The notes: generated by a model from the sequence alone, not told the origin. A DNA stretch of 64,000 nucleotides from Annulohypoxylon bovei var. microspora (GCA_022836615.1 MU405322.1:1-64000), one strand, 5' to 3'. Positions 1 through 12,305 are shown, numbered from the stretch's first letter. Numbers and translations are program-made.

Positions 1-92
1 TCAAGTATTTAAGAATTGCTTCAAACTTGATTTGACTTGTGTAAGTCAAAATCAGCTTCACATTTGACTTGCTTGACTTGTTGGGACCCCTG
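1..92. mobile_element. Partial hAT-like transposon end, cut by the window edge
   Basis: Read on the minus strand from position 92 the sequence starts CAGGGGTCCCAACAAGTC and continues with repeated CAAGTCAA and TTGACTT words. A CAGGG tip followed by short subterminal repeats is typical of hAT termini. The other end and the flanking duplication lie outside the window, so this is an inference from one terminus only. Confidence 0.35.
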
Positions 93-1141
93 GTCATGAT
101 AATCATCCTATGTTAAAGCGATGCCGCCTACAAGTACTTATTATCGAGCAAATAAATAGAAACTGCCGCATTATTTCTACAGTATATATATAAAGGGGAC
201 GAGTACTTTACATAACTTTGAGTACATCGTATCAAGAGACGATTAAATGACTGCTACAGTCAGAATAGATACTGATTATCCTCGTACTAGTGCATGACTG
301 ATTTTGGGTTCGGCTTGGACCAAGTATCTCTAGGCACGGTACGATGGCTGATTTCGTCACAACGAGAACGACATAGGTAGTATCAGGAGAGGTACTTTAT
401 ACTCGGCTACATATTTCAAGTCCTAATATACCTAATATACACACAATAGATGGCATTTAAATGTAGATCTCAGAATGAAACGAAGTCGAGACGGGGAGCA
501 GCTCGACGCCGAGATTAACGAAGGATCCTTCTTTCCCAAGAATGTTTACTCTGAGAGTCATCCATGACAGCTAACGCCGCCTGTGACCTTTACGCAATGT
601 TCCATTGTTCTGGAGTGACACTGGTGGTCTGGATGCTCTGGCTATCTGAGGAAAGGAAGGAAGAAAAGAAAATTTGTTTGAGATCGCGTTGAGATGAGTT
701 TTGTCTGAGCGCATGTCGTGGCACGGACCACTTCACGTGATACGTACCTAAGTTTGTCTGGTTTGCGTAACATGTACTATGTACCTAGTCATTTTAGTGT
801 GATTTTGGCTGACTAAAATCACTCTCAAGTACTCCGGTACTTTTTTTAATCACGGTGGTCATCATCGATCATATGTAATTTGATTGGTCCGATTAAAAGC
901 CGAGGATAGAGGTGGGATTGGACGGAATTAGCTTTGGATTTCTTCATTCAATTCAATCTTTAACCGTTCAATGAGCGCATCACCGCTAACGCTTCATTCG
1001 AACTCGAGTCTGTTTACGAGTACCTCCTTCAATTGAATTGTGTCGACGGTACTGGCATCGCCTTCATACATCCTCTCCGGCCAGTCGAGGGTCCCAATTG
1101 ATACATAGGATTATAGGACGGATTAAAGGCATCTCAATACG
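93..1141. promoter_or_regulatory. Upstream region of SDH3
   Basis: No gene is visible. A TATA-like run (agtatatatataaagg) lies at 181-196, too far from SDH3 to be assigned to it. An E-box-like palindrome TCACGTGA lies at 733-740, about 400 bp upstream of the SDH3 start codon. The rest is ordinary A+T-rich spacer. Confidence 0.4.
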
Positions 1142-2069
1142 ATGATCGCACAAAGAGTTGGCCTTCGGGCGTTGCGGCAAGGTATGTAGCTGCCGTCCCG
1201 TCAAGTCTCGTCATACTTCACCTAGATTCTCCATCCTGTCCCAATATCGACGAACGTGGTTTGCGACAGCTTGCCAATCAATCCCCAAGCCAGACAAACG
1301 CCATAGCTCAAGTTTGCTAACCACCAATTTCCATCTCAACTTACAGCCGCCGCCAAACCTAATGCCCTCTTCCTCTCCCAGAACATTCCGCGCCTCGCTT
1401 TAGCGGCAAACGCCTCAAGCCTGCAAATCAGGTAAGTTCGCCCGCCTCCGAACCACCACCCCCCTCTCCGTCCGATCTACCACCACTGGGATCGTCATCA
1501 CATGCAAAACCGCGGCGTAGATCCCGCCCGACGAAAGCCTCGATCCTCACACCCAGAACCCCCCAACAAAGCGCCTCCACCGCCCCCCAAGACAATAGCA
1601 CCGCTAACCACGCCCCGCAAGCAGAGGCCTGTCAACGCAGAAGCTCAGCGAAGCCGACGCCCAGACGCTCCTAGCCTCGCAGCGGCGGCTGCGGCCCGTG
1701 TCGCCCCACCTGGCGGCCTACGACTACAAGCAGACGTGGCTGGGCGCCTCGATCTGGACGCGGATCACGGGGCACGCGCTGTCGACGACGCTGTACGCCT
1801 TCTCCATCGCGTACCTGGTGGCCCCGCTGACCGGCTGGCACGTCGAGTCCGCCACGCTCGCCGACGCCGCCGCCGCCCTGCCCCCCGTGCTGAAGGCCGG
1901 CCTCAAGGCCGCCCTCGCCTGGCCCTTCTTCTTCCACTTCAGCAACGGCATCCGCCACCTCGTCTGGGACACCGCTCGGGGGTTTAAGAAGCCGGTTATC
2001 CAGCAGACTAGTTATCTCGTACTGGGTACCAGCATCGTCGGGACTCTTGGCGCTGTGTTCCTGTTGTGA
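1142..2069 (+). CDS. sdh3: Succinate dehydrogenase cytochrome b560 subunit (complex II SDHC/Sdh3)
   Basis: Membrane-anchor subunit of mitochondrial succinate dehydrogenase; with Sdh4 it holds heme b and the ubiquinone site in the inner membrane. Model: join(1142..1181, 1382..1431, 1641..2069), 172 aa, near the usual fungal length. Exon 1 (MIAQRVGLRALRQ) is a basic presequence-like start ending at donor GTATGT; exon 2 is a 50-nt microexon ending at GTAAGT. Exon 3 carries the family signature RPVSPHLAAY, RITGHALST and the His motif HFSNGIRHLVWD, with three hydrophobic segments. Phases fit (1, 0). The exon 3 acceptor at 1640 is the only AG that keeps phase; a CTAAC branch candidate is at 1604-1608. 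Family assignment is secure; the first two exons are inferred. Confidence 0.85.
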
Positions 2070-2650
2070 TTTGGTTTGTAGGATTGAGGGACGAGGCCCT
2101 GGAGATGGGATAGGATGAGCAGACGAGCGGATTAGCTCTAGTACGGGACCAGCCTGACCTACGAATTACGGGTATTAGGTTCTATTTGTAGATTACGAGG
2201 GAAGCAGTAAATGAATCAGTTTACGAAGTCAAGTCCAGTTAGAAGACACATGCACGAAGTCACTCATGTTAGGGACGCATATAATGCGGAACAACATTTT
2301 ATGTCTATTCCGTAAAGCCGGTGAGTTATGCCCTACATTTTATGTAGTGACACAGCCCGGCTTTTGCCAGGAAGCAGTATGTAGGTACATCCCGACTCTG
2401 GCAGTGCGGTTTGACTTGTGCAGTCAGACTTCCGCACCCTGCACTCAATTTATGCCATGCAGATGACAGCCTAGCAAGCAGCTGTAAAACAAATAGCACC
2501 CTGAAACCCTTAAAACCCGTCCATGCAAAACAAAGGAAATCCAACACCAAAACGCCGCAGCACTCCTGCATTTTACGCTAGGGTATCACCTCACAATCTA
2601 AAATCCTCCCATCAACCCTACTCCGACCGTACGTAACAAGCCCCTGTGGC
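2070..2650. other. Convergent spacer between SDH3 and TAF6
   Basis: Both genes end here, so this holds the two 3' UTRs. The word acattttatgt occurs twice (near 2293 and 2335). No coding signal was found. Confidence 0.5.
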
Positions 2651-4155
2651 TTAGTTTACGTAGAATCGTGCGTCCAGCACCGCCAGGTTCAACTTATGAT
2701 CACCTAGCTGTAAGATGCGGTCGCCGATTATGTCGCCCACGAGCGCCTTGATCTGTGCGGCCTCGCTTTCGCTCGAGAATCCATTCATGCTTCCTAGTGC
2801 CAAATGGTCACCGGAAAGTTTCTGGATCGCCTTCATGATGGCGCCCACCAAGGTCTCGAACTCAGCACGGCTGATCTCCGTGTCCTTGTGCTGTAAGGGG
2901 ATAAGCATGCCCTTCTCGAACTCTTTGAGGTTCTGAATGAGGAACAGCTTGATCCCATCGTGGTTGGCGCACGCACCGATGCCGGAGATCGCTCCGAACC
3001 ACACAGGCGAAGGGAGCTGCGGGTTCAACAAAGACCTAACACACGTGCGCACGAACATCGGTCGGAGTAATTTGTTCGTTCGAGAGAACTTCGCTGTGAT
3101 CTTTCCAGCCACGCTAGCGGCAAATTCTCTAAGCTGATATTGCTCATTGGTCGCCTGGAAGTCGTGGGTGGCTACCTTGCGATGGAGCAGGCATGTGATA
3201 GTTGTGTACTGGAGAGGTGAGGCGTACGGGTCCGTGAAAAGGTGCTCATTGCGTAACAACGCATACGTGAGTTCCATCATCTGTCGTAGGATGAAGACAT
3301 CGTCGAGATGATGGGTTACTTGGTTCGCAATAAATGACACGAAGTATGGAAGAAGCTGGTGAATTCCAGGCTCGGTGCTGACCGACTCGACCGCAGCCGC
3401 ACGCAATCGCTCGACTTCGATATCCGCGCTGTCGTCCATGATAGCAGCTTGAATCTTTTGGAAGTACAGGACAAGCTCCTGCGAAACGGCGTGCTTCACG
3501 GCCGGCACGAATACGGGATCATCTTGACCCGACAGAGCGGCGAGCGCGGGATTGGCACCAGAACCTTTCGGGAGAAGATCGTGTGATCTGAGCTCCGCTG
3601 GTGAAAGATTCTCAGGACAGATCGTCAAAACCCCATCAGTAGCGAGATAATGACCTATAGGTAGATAGTTAGTATTATGAATATGGCGTCATTTCATTGG
3701 TTTTCAGAAAGCATACCGGTAAAAAACATGTCCTTGGGTATTTTCGGCAGCGGTGCATTGATCATCTTCTCTAACTCTACTTCCTCGTCCTCGACGTAGT
3801 AGAGCGCCTGGGAGCCCAGGTTGGCTTCCCCATACTTAAGGGGGCGACTAGTGTCATACCCGAACATCGGCTCGACGTCTAGAAGTCGCAAGGCACCGGA
3901 TGTGTCCTGGACGCTGAGGTTGTCGCGCGTCGAGTAACGCATGCCGCGGAGAGATTCTACAATAACCTGGCCCATTCGATACTCGGTATCCTGGGTGAGG
4001 GTGCGGAGGCCGTCGTCGCTGATCTTGGAGGCGCCAACAGATTCAGCCACGTCACGGACGGTGTCCTGATTCCAAAGAGGCCTCTGCTCAATGACGGATG
4101 ACTTGTTGGCCGCAGCCAGGTCCACGGGAGGAAGACGAGGATTCTGCGAAGCCAT
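2651..4155 (-). CDS. taf6: Transcription initiation factor TFIID subunit 6 (TAF6)
   Basis: Histone-fold subunit shared in fungi by TFIID and SAGA; pairs with TAF9 in the nucleus. Model: complement(join(2651..3654, 3717..4155)), 480 aa. The N-terminal TAF histone fold starts near residue 27 (LWNQDTVRDVAESVG) and includes ALRLLDVEPMFGYD. The conserved linker LYYVEDEEVELEKMINAPLPK follows, then a C-terminal HEAT-like helical domain (about 200-430) with PYFVSFIANQV and TPVWFGAISG-like (SPVWFGAISG) blocks. The 62-nt intron (3655..3716) has donor GTATGC, a CTAAC branch and TATAG acceptor, and joins FFTG to HYLATDG in phase 1. Both halves match the family, so the call is firm. Confidence 0.92.
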
Positions 4156-6265
4156 TGCAATAGCTAATGACTAGCGGCTGGTAAAATAAATTCAGGTACG
4201 TCTAGCTAATTTGTTAGTTTACTGTTACAGATTGCAAGGTAGCAAGACTGATTACATACCCACGAGGTATTCCTCTCGTGACAGATAACGGGCGCGTATT
4301 GACAAACTCGTCCAATCGGCACGAGATCAACGCGGAGTGGTATCACGATGAAAGTTGCCAAAAGACAGATCTCTGCCGGCCCTAGTAACGGATAAAGCAG
4401 GACGAGGTGTACAAATCGACTGATGCCGGGTACCCTCAAATCTTGACACTAGTTAGAGGTGGAAACCTGAATGGGGAAACACTAGAAGGAGTCTTCGGGA
4501 ACGGATTAAGAGAGTAGAAAATTAGGACGTTAGAAGGTGGTGGTGATTAATATGAGGATGAAAGGATAGACGAGTAGGGGAGTAGAAGATTAAATGACGA
4601 ATGATGGCGAGATTGGGAAAGTCGGAGTTGGGAGGGTTGTAAATGATGAAGATGATAGACAGATTGATGGATGATTGGAATATTAGGAGATAATGGATGT
4701 CAAGGTTCAGGATATGTAACATGCCTATGGAATATAGATGCTTACCTAAACTCGAAAAACCACTCGCAGGCGTCTCCCAATGCACGTGATGATCAACAAA
4801 AAGTGCAAGCTGCAAGCCAATATCGGTGAATTTGAATTCAGGTGTTGGGATGCAAGTAACAAGCGTAGAAGTGCCAGGTGGTGACCAAACTTGTCGATAG
4901 CTTATGACTAAGCGTAGGAGTCTGGTTACACGAGAGCTTCTGGAATTGTGGGGAAGGTTGTCTCTGTAGGTGAGAAGGTGAGGAAAAGAGGAAAGAAGGG
5001 GGAAAAATCTTAGGGGAGGGCTTCTCTTATATATCTTTTGAAAAGTGAGGTGGGTCCTAGGAGTGATTAGAATCCAGGACACTTTGACCACCAGCGGCGA
5101 CGGTGAGGTAAAGTATAATTTTGAGGACAAAGGTGAAATGTCGCATCAAACAGGGTTAGTGCACCGTATTTGACGGGTATGATCAGATTTAGCGGGTCTT
5201 GAGCAAATAAATCAGCTCTTGTGATCGCGGTGGTGCTGTTGTTGCTAGGTGAGAGATGATGTTGCTAATAGGCAAACAGCGATCATCAAGAGGCGAACAA
5301 CCAATCAGAAATTAATATTGACTAAAATAAGCTCCGGCGAATGTCTGGATCAGTCAATGCTTCTATCTTTCACGAATTTCAATTGGCTGAAGATGCGTTG
5401 TGAGATAAGAAATCGAAATATAAAGAATGGACAAGGCTAGATCATGATGTTGAGAAGAGAAGAAGTCGGTCTATCAGCCTTGGGCTTAGCGAATGGTTGA
5501 AAAGTCGCAGTGGAACCTTTTTCTAATTGGCTCGATTCCTTCTACCCTAGCAATTCAAATCACGATTACATAATTAATTTAATTGGGGTGACTCGATTCT
5601 ATTTTAAGTTTGGCAAGCTAAACACCCTAGAAACTCTAAATTTAAATAATTTGAACCAATTAAAGAAAGATCTAGGAGTACACATTAGGTACCTAGTAAC
5701 TTAAATCAAGTCATATGTGCAGCATTGAAAACACATTGCCCAAGTAGTATTAATATCCGTTTTGGGTTTAGCCTCTTCGCCCCTGTAGTTCGGATCGAGC
5801 CGAATCGATGAGGTCTCCACTTACCCCAGGTACGTACCTGAATGAGATGAAATCTTCCCTCTTACAACATCAAAACCTCCTTTAGTATCCCATCTAGGTG
5901 GAATTCCTTGATATCAATATTAAGTTTAGAGTATTATTTAGAAATTAGTCTGAATATACCCAATAATTGCCTAACCCTTTTCAGAGTAACATCGCAACGC
6001 GTCATACCACAAACCATTGGGTGTTTTGTACTATAGTTTTTAGGTAGTATCTCCGTAACTGAATACATCTAAGTACAGGAAATAGCCCCCTGACTCCCAC
6101 AGAAGCTGAACTCTGATCATAACCTATGTAGCTGAGAGTTAGGCGAATATTCTACTTACTAAACCCTGTCTACCTAGAGATGATTTCTAATTAAGGGGAT
6201 ATTCAAATGTCAAATTCTCAATCGCTACTCTACAACTAGGAATCTCTATCAAACCTCCTCCTCTT
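4156..6265. other. Gene-poor spacer upstream of TAF6
   Basis: About 2.1 kb, increasingly A+T-rich to the right. A 202-codon minus-strand open frame (4522..5130) is low in complexity, matches no family I know and was not called. A CACGTGA box lies at about 4782. The start of this stretch should contain the TAF6 promoter and 5' UTR. The right end holds the 3' side of the NLR locus. Confidence 0.4.
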
Positions 6266-7575
6266 TCAATTACCTTCCTCGTTCGGGCCATACCAACGAT
6301 AGCCGCAACCCTGATTAGCTAGAAATGACTCGATATCTTCATGTACCTCTTCGTATTGGGTTGATCCATTTTGGATATCACGGACAATATCCGCAGTATG
6401 CTTATATACTTCCTGGCGCAAGTCATAGGATTTGTCACCACCTAAACGTCGTAATAAAAGGGCGAGAAGCTCCCCTGTGAAGTCCTGGCTAGTATCAACC
6501 CGGTAAAAGCGCAAGCGCCGTTTTTCCTGATACTCAGAAAGGATGAGCGCTATGGTATTCCCCTGGTTTGCCGAAGCGCGATCATCCCCCAGATGCGCTT
6601 GAAATTTGTGGTATCTAACAGACGACGATGACGGGACAGGAATATTCCTTTTGCGGGAATATTCATGAATAGTCTGAACGAGGAGGGCCACGTTTAAACT
6701 CAATATAAACGTAATATGTTTACCAACGGAGACCGACAGAAAATTCTCCAAACTTAGTATAGCAATGGACATATTTTGGTCGTTGGGTAATACAATTCTT
6801 AATGGTATGCGCTCTTCTAGATCCGGGTGATTTTCCATGAAGAATTGTAGTACTCCATATACGTGGATATTTTGCGGCGCTTCCGGTCTCTCCAAAATCC
6901 CAGAAATGAACGTCCCAAGGGGGCTAAGAAACGACACGGGGGTTCTTTTAGGGCAAGGTCTCGTGGAGAACCTGCGTAGAATATTTCTAAAATTTATGCC
7001 TTTAGATCTCACGCTCGCACCTAGGTATAAAAGTGATTCCGTAAAAGAACGAAGTTCTTCAATATGAGTACTCATGAAGTCGAATTCTCTGTATCGTCTC
7101 CCATCAAATATGTTTCGCAAAACACATGTTGCTAACAATGCTGAATTTGGACTTTTAGCTATGATCGATAAAACGAAATCTTTAAACGCGGGCGCGGGAC
7201 ATGCTGTAACTACTGCAAAGTGATAACAAACCCCGTTGTCGAAAGTAGAATACGGGTTCTTGTCATAATAACACCAAACGGCTTGCAGAAATTCGTCGGT
7301 AACTTGGAAGTTCGGGGTTTTTACCAAAGCTAAGGGTGTTAGGACGGCATATATTTGCGAGGAACTTGTCGGAAACAATATCAGCCTTATTAAGTTGGCC
7401 TTTGCGAGTAGAGTATACGTTGCATCCAAGGAGAATGAGTCGCGCATTCGGATGAGAATACCTTCTTCGTTGTCCGTTAAGTAATCGTAAGCTGTTCGAT
7501 GAATGAATTTCAAGGTCGTTTTAGCGTAGGGTAACAGAGGCTCGTACACCGAATCGCACTTCCCTACATATGTTT

Positions 7576-7817
7576 TGTCAGGGTATAAGGGGCCAGAGGG
7601 CCAGGGTAGCTATCACGTGGGTCTAGCGAGGTCCAAGCGCAAGTGGTGGTCTATATATAAGGGGGCGAAGCCCCCTTTTGTTTTAAGGGAGGGGTAAGCG
7701 TTATTAAGGTCAACCATGCTACCCATTTGCAGCGAGTCACCCGCGTAGTACCAGTGCTATCTCCTAGTCGTTCACCCTGTGCAAGACCTAAAATCAAGGG
7801 TAGTTCCCCCCCTGACA
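7576..7817. mobile_element. 242-bp non-autonomous transposon inside the NLR gene
   Basis: Ends are inverted: TGTCAGGG at 7576-7583 and CCCTGACA at 7810-7817. The 5-bp sequence tgttt flanks it directly on both sides (7571-7575 and 7818-7822), a target-site duplication. A perfect GC-rich hairpin AAGGGGGC-gaa-GCCCCCTT sits at 7659-7677. On the minus strand the NLR frame enters the element and stops after 11 codons. No transposase is encoded. A CAGGG-containing tip hints at hAT, but a 5-bp duplication is short for that group, so the superfamily is open. Confidence 0.8.
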
Positions 7818-9909
7818 TGTTTCATCTTCAGTTGTTTCCAAAAGACCCGCACAGCGAACTATAACGTCGTTCTGGACTCTCCCGCATAGATATTTTAGAG
7901 TCTCCGCATTCATCGTACCTTTTTTGTAGATGAAGGTATCTTGAACCTCCATTTCTTTTGCGGCCATGAATAAGAATACACTCCCACGCCACCAGGTCGA
8001 AAGAAACGAAGGATGTGAAACAGATAAATCTTGTAGAGTAATAAGGAAATTGAAATACCACGCCGCAGTATTTTGATACAATGTAGTATCCTCATTCATT
8101 CGGGTCCACATATTAGAATAAAGGGCTGATAGTTCGTTAGGCATTTCTTTAAGCCGTTGGTAGAGCACGAACAATGTGTCACCTCCCATCAATCCTCGAT
8201 TCAGGCTACGAATTGCCAAATGTAGCCAAAGGAAGACACCTTCCGCCTTATCGATGAGGGTATCCGTAATCCATTCCCGTTGATCTTCGGTTATTTGGCT
8301 ATCGATGATATATGGAGTTATTTGTGCATTTGCAAATCTCCGCATGTCCTTTTCAGTGAGGTCTTGGAGTCTGAGTTGTTGGTGTCTGTGAAGGGACTGG
8401 AGAAGAGGTTCAGGTCTGCTGGCCACACATATCTTGACATTAGGGAGTTCGCTAATATGATCTACCAGCTCCAATAAAGAAAGTGGTCCATCTTCTGGGC
8501 ATATTTCGTCTAGGCCGTCAAGAAAAATGCACAATGGGGACGGATATCTTCCCATTATGTCTAAAGACAAATCTTTTAGCTCCTTGGTAGACCAGTCGTC
8601 GTACGAGATCTTAAATGACAAGATCTTGGAATTGGCTAAAACCGAGTCTAAGATGGCCGTGTTCGAGTTGAAAGCTTGGTGAAGGATGGAACATAGAAAC
8701 CCTTTGATACTATTTTGCATTTTCAATCCTGGCTTCCATAAAAAATGAGACAGGATTACAGGGTCAGTGCCCCATGTCTCCAATGATGATTTTGTAAGAG
8801 GGTTATTCAGGATGTATTTCATTAGTGTACTTTTCCCAGACGCAGGTTTACCGCTAATCCAGTATATGTTGCTATCAGACTTGAGCCAGTCATCAAAGTT
8901 GTCCCACAGTTTGTCTTCGATGCCAAATTCATTGTCTGATGAATCGTCGGAGACGGTAACCCACGAAGTAGATGATGCGTCGCTACTAGAATCTTCTAGA
9001 TAATCTTCGTCTTCTAGAACTTCACTTGCTTCAAAAATCCATCGGAATGTGTCCTTGTGTGCATCAGCCACATCATTCTTTCTTGCGTTCATGGTCGGAA
9101 ATCGGAGACTTTGCAAAAGTTGATCCCGCTGCTTTTCGGTTGTGGCTAGTGCATCCCTTTCGACTGTGCTTTGAGTAATCTTCCTGATAACTTCGTTCCT
9201 TTCTTGTGTGACGTGGGTTGTTATTGCCATCTTGGATATCGATACTTCACTTGAGATATGGTTCCTGACGGACTTCTCCGACTGCAAGACCTGCACTACG
9301 GTAGCCTCTTTGACCCGTACCAACTCTGTCTTGATAAGGTCAATAGCCTTCGTGTGGCCGATGGTATACTGTGATATAAAAAATTGGATATCCTTGCTGA
9401 GTTGCTCGAAACCCTGGCGCTGTTGGAGCTCTATGGCATCACTTCGTTTGCTGATAGGGAAGTTAGGTAAACGTTTGTTCTAAACTTGGGCGGATTGGTG
9501 GTTAAACCTACCAGACACGAGCGAGCAAATATGATTCCATCGTATGTTGGTCATTACGGAGGGATTTATCCAATCTCTCCAACCGACTCTTACGCCAGTT
9601 GGTCTTCACAGCAATGCGTAGGGTTTGTGCGAGATGACCTTTTGCATTATGGGACTTGAGGAACTCCACCTCCTCTTCAAGTGCCCGTGCTGCAATATTG
9701 CACTTTTTGGCGATATCTCCTAGTTGTTTCTCGTCGGATGTTCGCGGCGTAGTCGCCTCATAATGTGTCTGCAATTGAGCTGAGAGCGCCGAGAGCGACG
9801 TGACATCGCTATATTCATTGATATATTTCCCCTGATATATCGCTCTACAAAAGCTGATTGTCCCATGGGCAAAGCTAATTACCTGCATGATATTACAGGC
9901 TATACTTAA

Positions 9910-10653
9910 GAGTGATGCTAAAGACAGATTGGTTTTTTTCAAGTTTTACAGATTACTTTTTGGTGCCAGCTGTTGACGGCCTGGCAGCGGTCTGCCAATA
10001 GCACCTCAATTGAACTTAGAAAAATCCACGCGCCCACACCCACCTACATACCCTCCCTTTCTCCCATATCTCCCACTTCAATCCCTCATCAAATTTCTTG
10101 TAATTACAAAGTCAAATAGATCGCGAACAGCGCTTTGGACTGATTTAGGTTGCATCTATTACAGATAGCTGTGTGGGTGGGAAATCAGCTTCAAAGCTGG
10201 GTGTATGTAGGAGTTTTCCTTAAGTGGTCCTGCGATATCTTTTGCGTAGCCTTCCTTCCTTGCCCTATATGTGATTATCTTTCAACCTGATTTACCAGCC
10301 ATATAAAGATCTTTAAGGGATGCAACCTAGATCATTTGAAAGCGTATTTCGAGATTTATCTGATTTCATAATTACAAGAAATTTGGCCCTAGATTAAAGG
10401 GGGAGATATAAGAGAAAAGAGAGAGTATGTAGGCTGTGGTAAGGGAAAAGTAGGTTGAATTGATTGAATTTTCGTGGGCTGTTGGTACCTTTAATTGTAT
10501 GGCGATTTGTATGGGACTTTAAGTACCTTTTGACACCCCCCCATACAGCGAACGAAACCTATGTAGCAAACAGCTGATGGGCGGTTGCAGTCAGCTGACG
10601 AAGAAAAGTAATCTGTAAAAAGGGAAAAAACCAATCTGTCTTTAGCATCACTC
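9910..10653. mobile_element. 744-bp non-autonomous hAT-like element at the NLR start codon
   Basis: Terminal inverted repeats GAGTGATGCTAAAGACAGAT are perfect over the outer 23 bp and recognisable to about 60 bp, including a shared TTTTACAGATTACTTTT block. Both sides carry the same 8 bp, ATACTTAA (9902-9909 and 10654-10661). An 8-bp duplication and an AGTGATGC-type tip fit hAT elements. No transposase fragment is visible, so it would need a helper. Terminal repeats are nearly identical, which suggests a young insertion without heavy mutation. Confidence 0.88.
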
Positions 10654-10679
10654 ATACTTAAGGCCTCGAGACCAGACAT

Positions 10680-12305
10680 TATGATGACGTATTTACCTAG
10701 GTAGGTATTCGGACTGATGTAGTACAGGATATGAGGTTGGTGAGAAGGATACTCCGAGAGCGTACTGTAGCTTTAAAGGGGATATGGGTGGTTAGATGAA
10801 GAAGATGAGAAAGCGGGAAACGGAGCACTGCGACTTGAAATATTTTCGTTTACTATGTATCTGCTAAATATCACTGCCCCCTTCCTCCTAAATTGGGCTA
10901 CCAATGGAATAAAGCAGACACGGTCATCGGAGGGCTACATCATATTGTCATCCCAATAATAAGACTGATATAGACAGCAAATGCACGCTGAGCCATCACT
11001 CACATGCTGTATCACCCCCCCTTCCCCAAGAACGATACGCATATATTACATTTCTACCTAGGTACCTGACTAAATAAGAGTTCTAGTAAGAAATCTTTAA
11101 AATATATGATAATGTATGAAAAAACCTTGAATATTTAGGATATCATCGAACCTATTTTCTTGTATTTAGTGGTTACCATAGACAAAGAAAGGATAATAAA
11201 GGGATATTAAAAGAACCGGAAGAAGAAAACGAAAATAAAGACCTAATTATAATGTCACGGTAAAAACCAAGAGAAAAGGTTGAAGGTTTTAAGTGGTCTG
11301 CCGGGCTAGTATAGCCCGAAGAAATCGTATTTTATAAGAGCGTATAAGCAGGGGTTTAATAAGGGCTATAATCCACGTTTACCACATGACATAACGATAA
11401 ATAGGTTTAGGTATGTTAATTAAAACACCTGGATAAGACTACTAAGGCATTAAAAATAAGAAACTCGTTAAGATGAGAGCCTCAAGGAATCGGCAAGTAC
11501 ACTGGCACAGAGCTCATATGATTTGGGCTAACCTAGTTACCATACTGTCCAAAGCACTTTCACTTTCCAAGGTGAAGGTACCTCGCATCACGCTCCAAGA
11601 ATAGGTATGCCAACGATTCAGCCTGGTGTAAACCATAGTTAGATACGGCAGCTAATAAACGCCCCAAGGGTCAGATCAGAGCAAGCCAAAAAGCTACAAT
11701 GACATTGGGCTAACTACATCTAATTCCGGGGTACGAATAGGGTGCCTATCGGCGGGGAACTCCTACGGGAGAGTCCAGTTCTGAGAATGAGTCGCTAATA
11801 TCGCCACACGCATAGCCCAGCGGTAGCCTATGAAGCGCTAATGGTCTCTAAACCACGAAGAAATCCATGGAGATTTGCAACATGCGAGCTAAAGGGATAC
11901 GATAAATAATGTAACTATTCAAGTTGATAGACGACCGACACATCGCACGGAACTGCTCGTGAAAACATTCATATATCCGAACTCAAAGATCTTTAAACTG
12001 AGTCGAGTACCCAGCCCGAAACACCCGGGATGCTACCCTTCTAACTTTTATCCTACACAAGAAAACGCAATCATAACGTCGTCACCAGATGAGCCCATTC
12101 CCGTTTGCCCACGCCCACTCTATCGCAATTCTCGTGAGCGTCAATCTGTCATACCAGCCTCCAGCCTAAATGCGAAAACGTACATGTCTACCTACCTAAG
12201 GTATCGCCTTAGGTACCATATATCCTATCCCAGGTAACTAGGTAAGTAGTAGCAACAACAGAAAAACAGTCCCCAACCCCCACCAAACCCGCCCGAGCGC
12301 GAGCC
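10680..12305. other. A+T-rich spacer upstream of the NLR locus
   Basis: No gene is visible. It holds two copies of the palindrome TACCTAGGTA (10694-10703, 11055-11064) and a 7-bp stem hairpin CGGGCTA-gta-TAGCCCG at 11302-11318. Around 12190-12240 there is a cluster of CCTAAGG/CTTAGGTACC half-palindromes. The NLR promoter should be at the left end. Parts of 11.2-11.9 kb could be decayed transposon, but I found no termini. Confidence 0.4.

Larger units (their letters stand above)
6266..10679 (-). pseudogene. NACHT-domain NLR (STAND) gene split by two transposon insertions
   Basis: Fungal NOD-like receptor of the kind tied to heterokaryon incompatibility and innate recognition. Segments on the minus strand: start codon piece 10679..10654, N-terminal exon 9909..9512, main exon 9450..7818, tail 7575..6266. 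The 61-nt intron (9451..9511) has donor GTAGGT, CTAAC branch and CAG acceptor. The ancestral frame, counting each duplicated target once, is 3354 nt (1,117 aa). N-terminal helical domain starts MSGLEALS..ACNIMQVISF, like SesA/HeLo-like effector domains. A heptad-rich linker follows. NACHT has Walker A GKPASGKST (about residue 340) and Walker B LCIFLDGLDEI (about 445). The tail has the FIHRTAYDYL motif (DUF7791-like) and no WD, ANK or TPR repeats. As it stands the gene has no continuous frame: the first element separates the ATG, the second adds a stop. Confidence 0.85.

Noticed and set aside
4522..5130. 202-codon minus-strand open frame
   Set aside because: Low-complexity, Ser/Leu/His/Ile-rich translation with no domain. 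It lies in an upstream region where long frames can occur by chance.
7659..7677. GC hairpin followed by T-run, like a bacterial terminator
   Set aside because: The context is eukaryotic and it lies inside a transposon; structure is better explained as part of the element.
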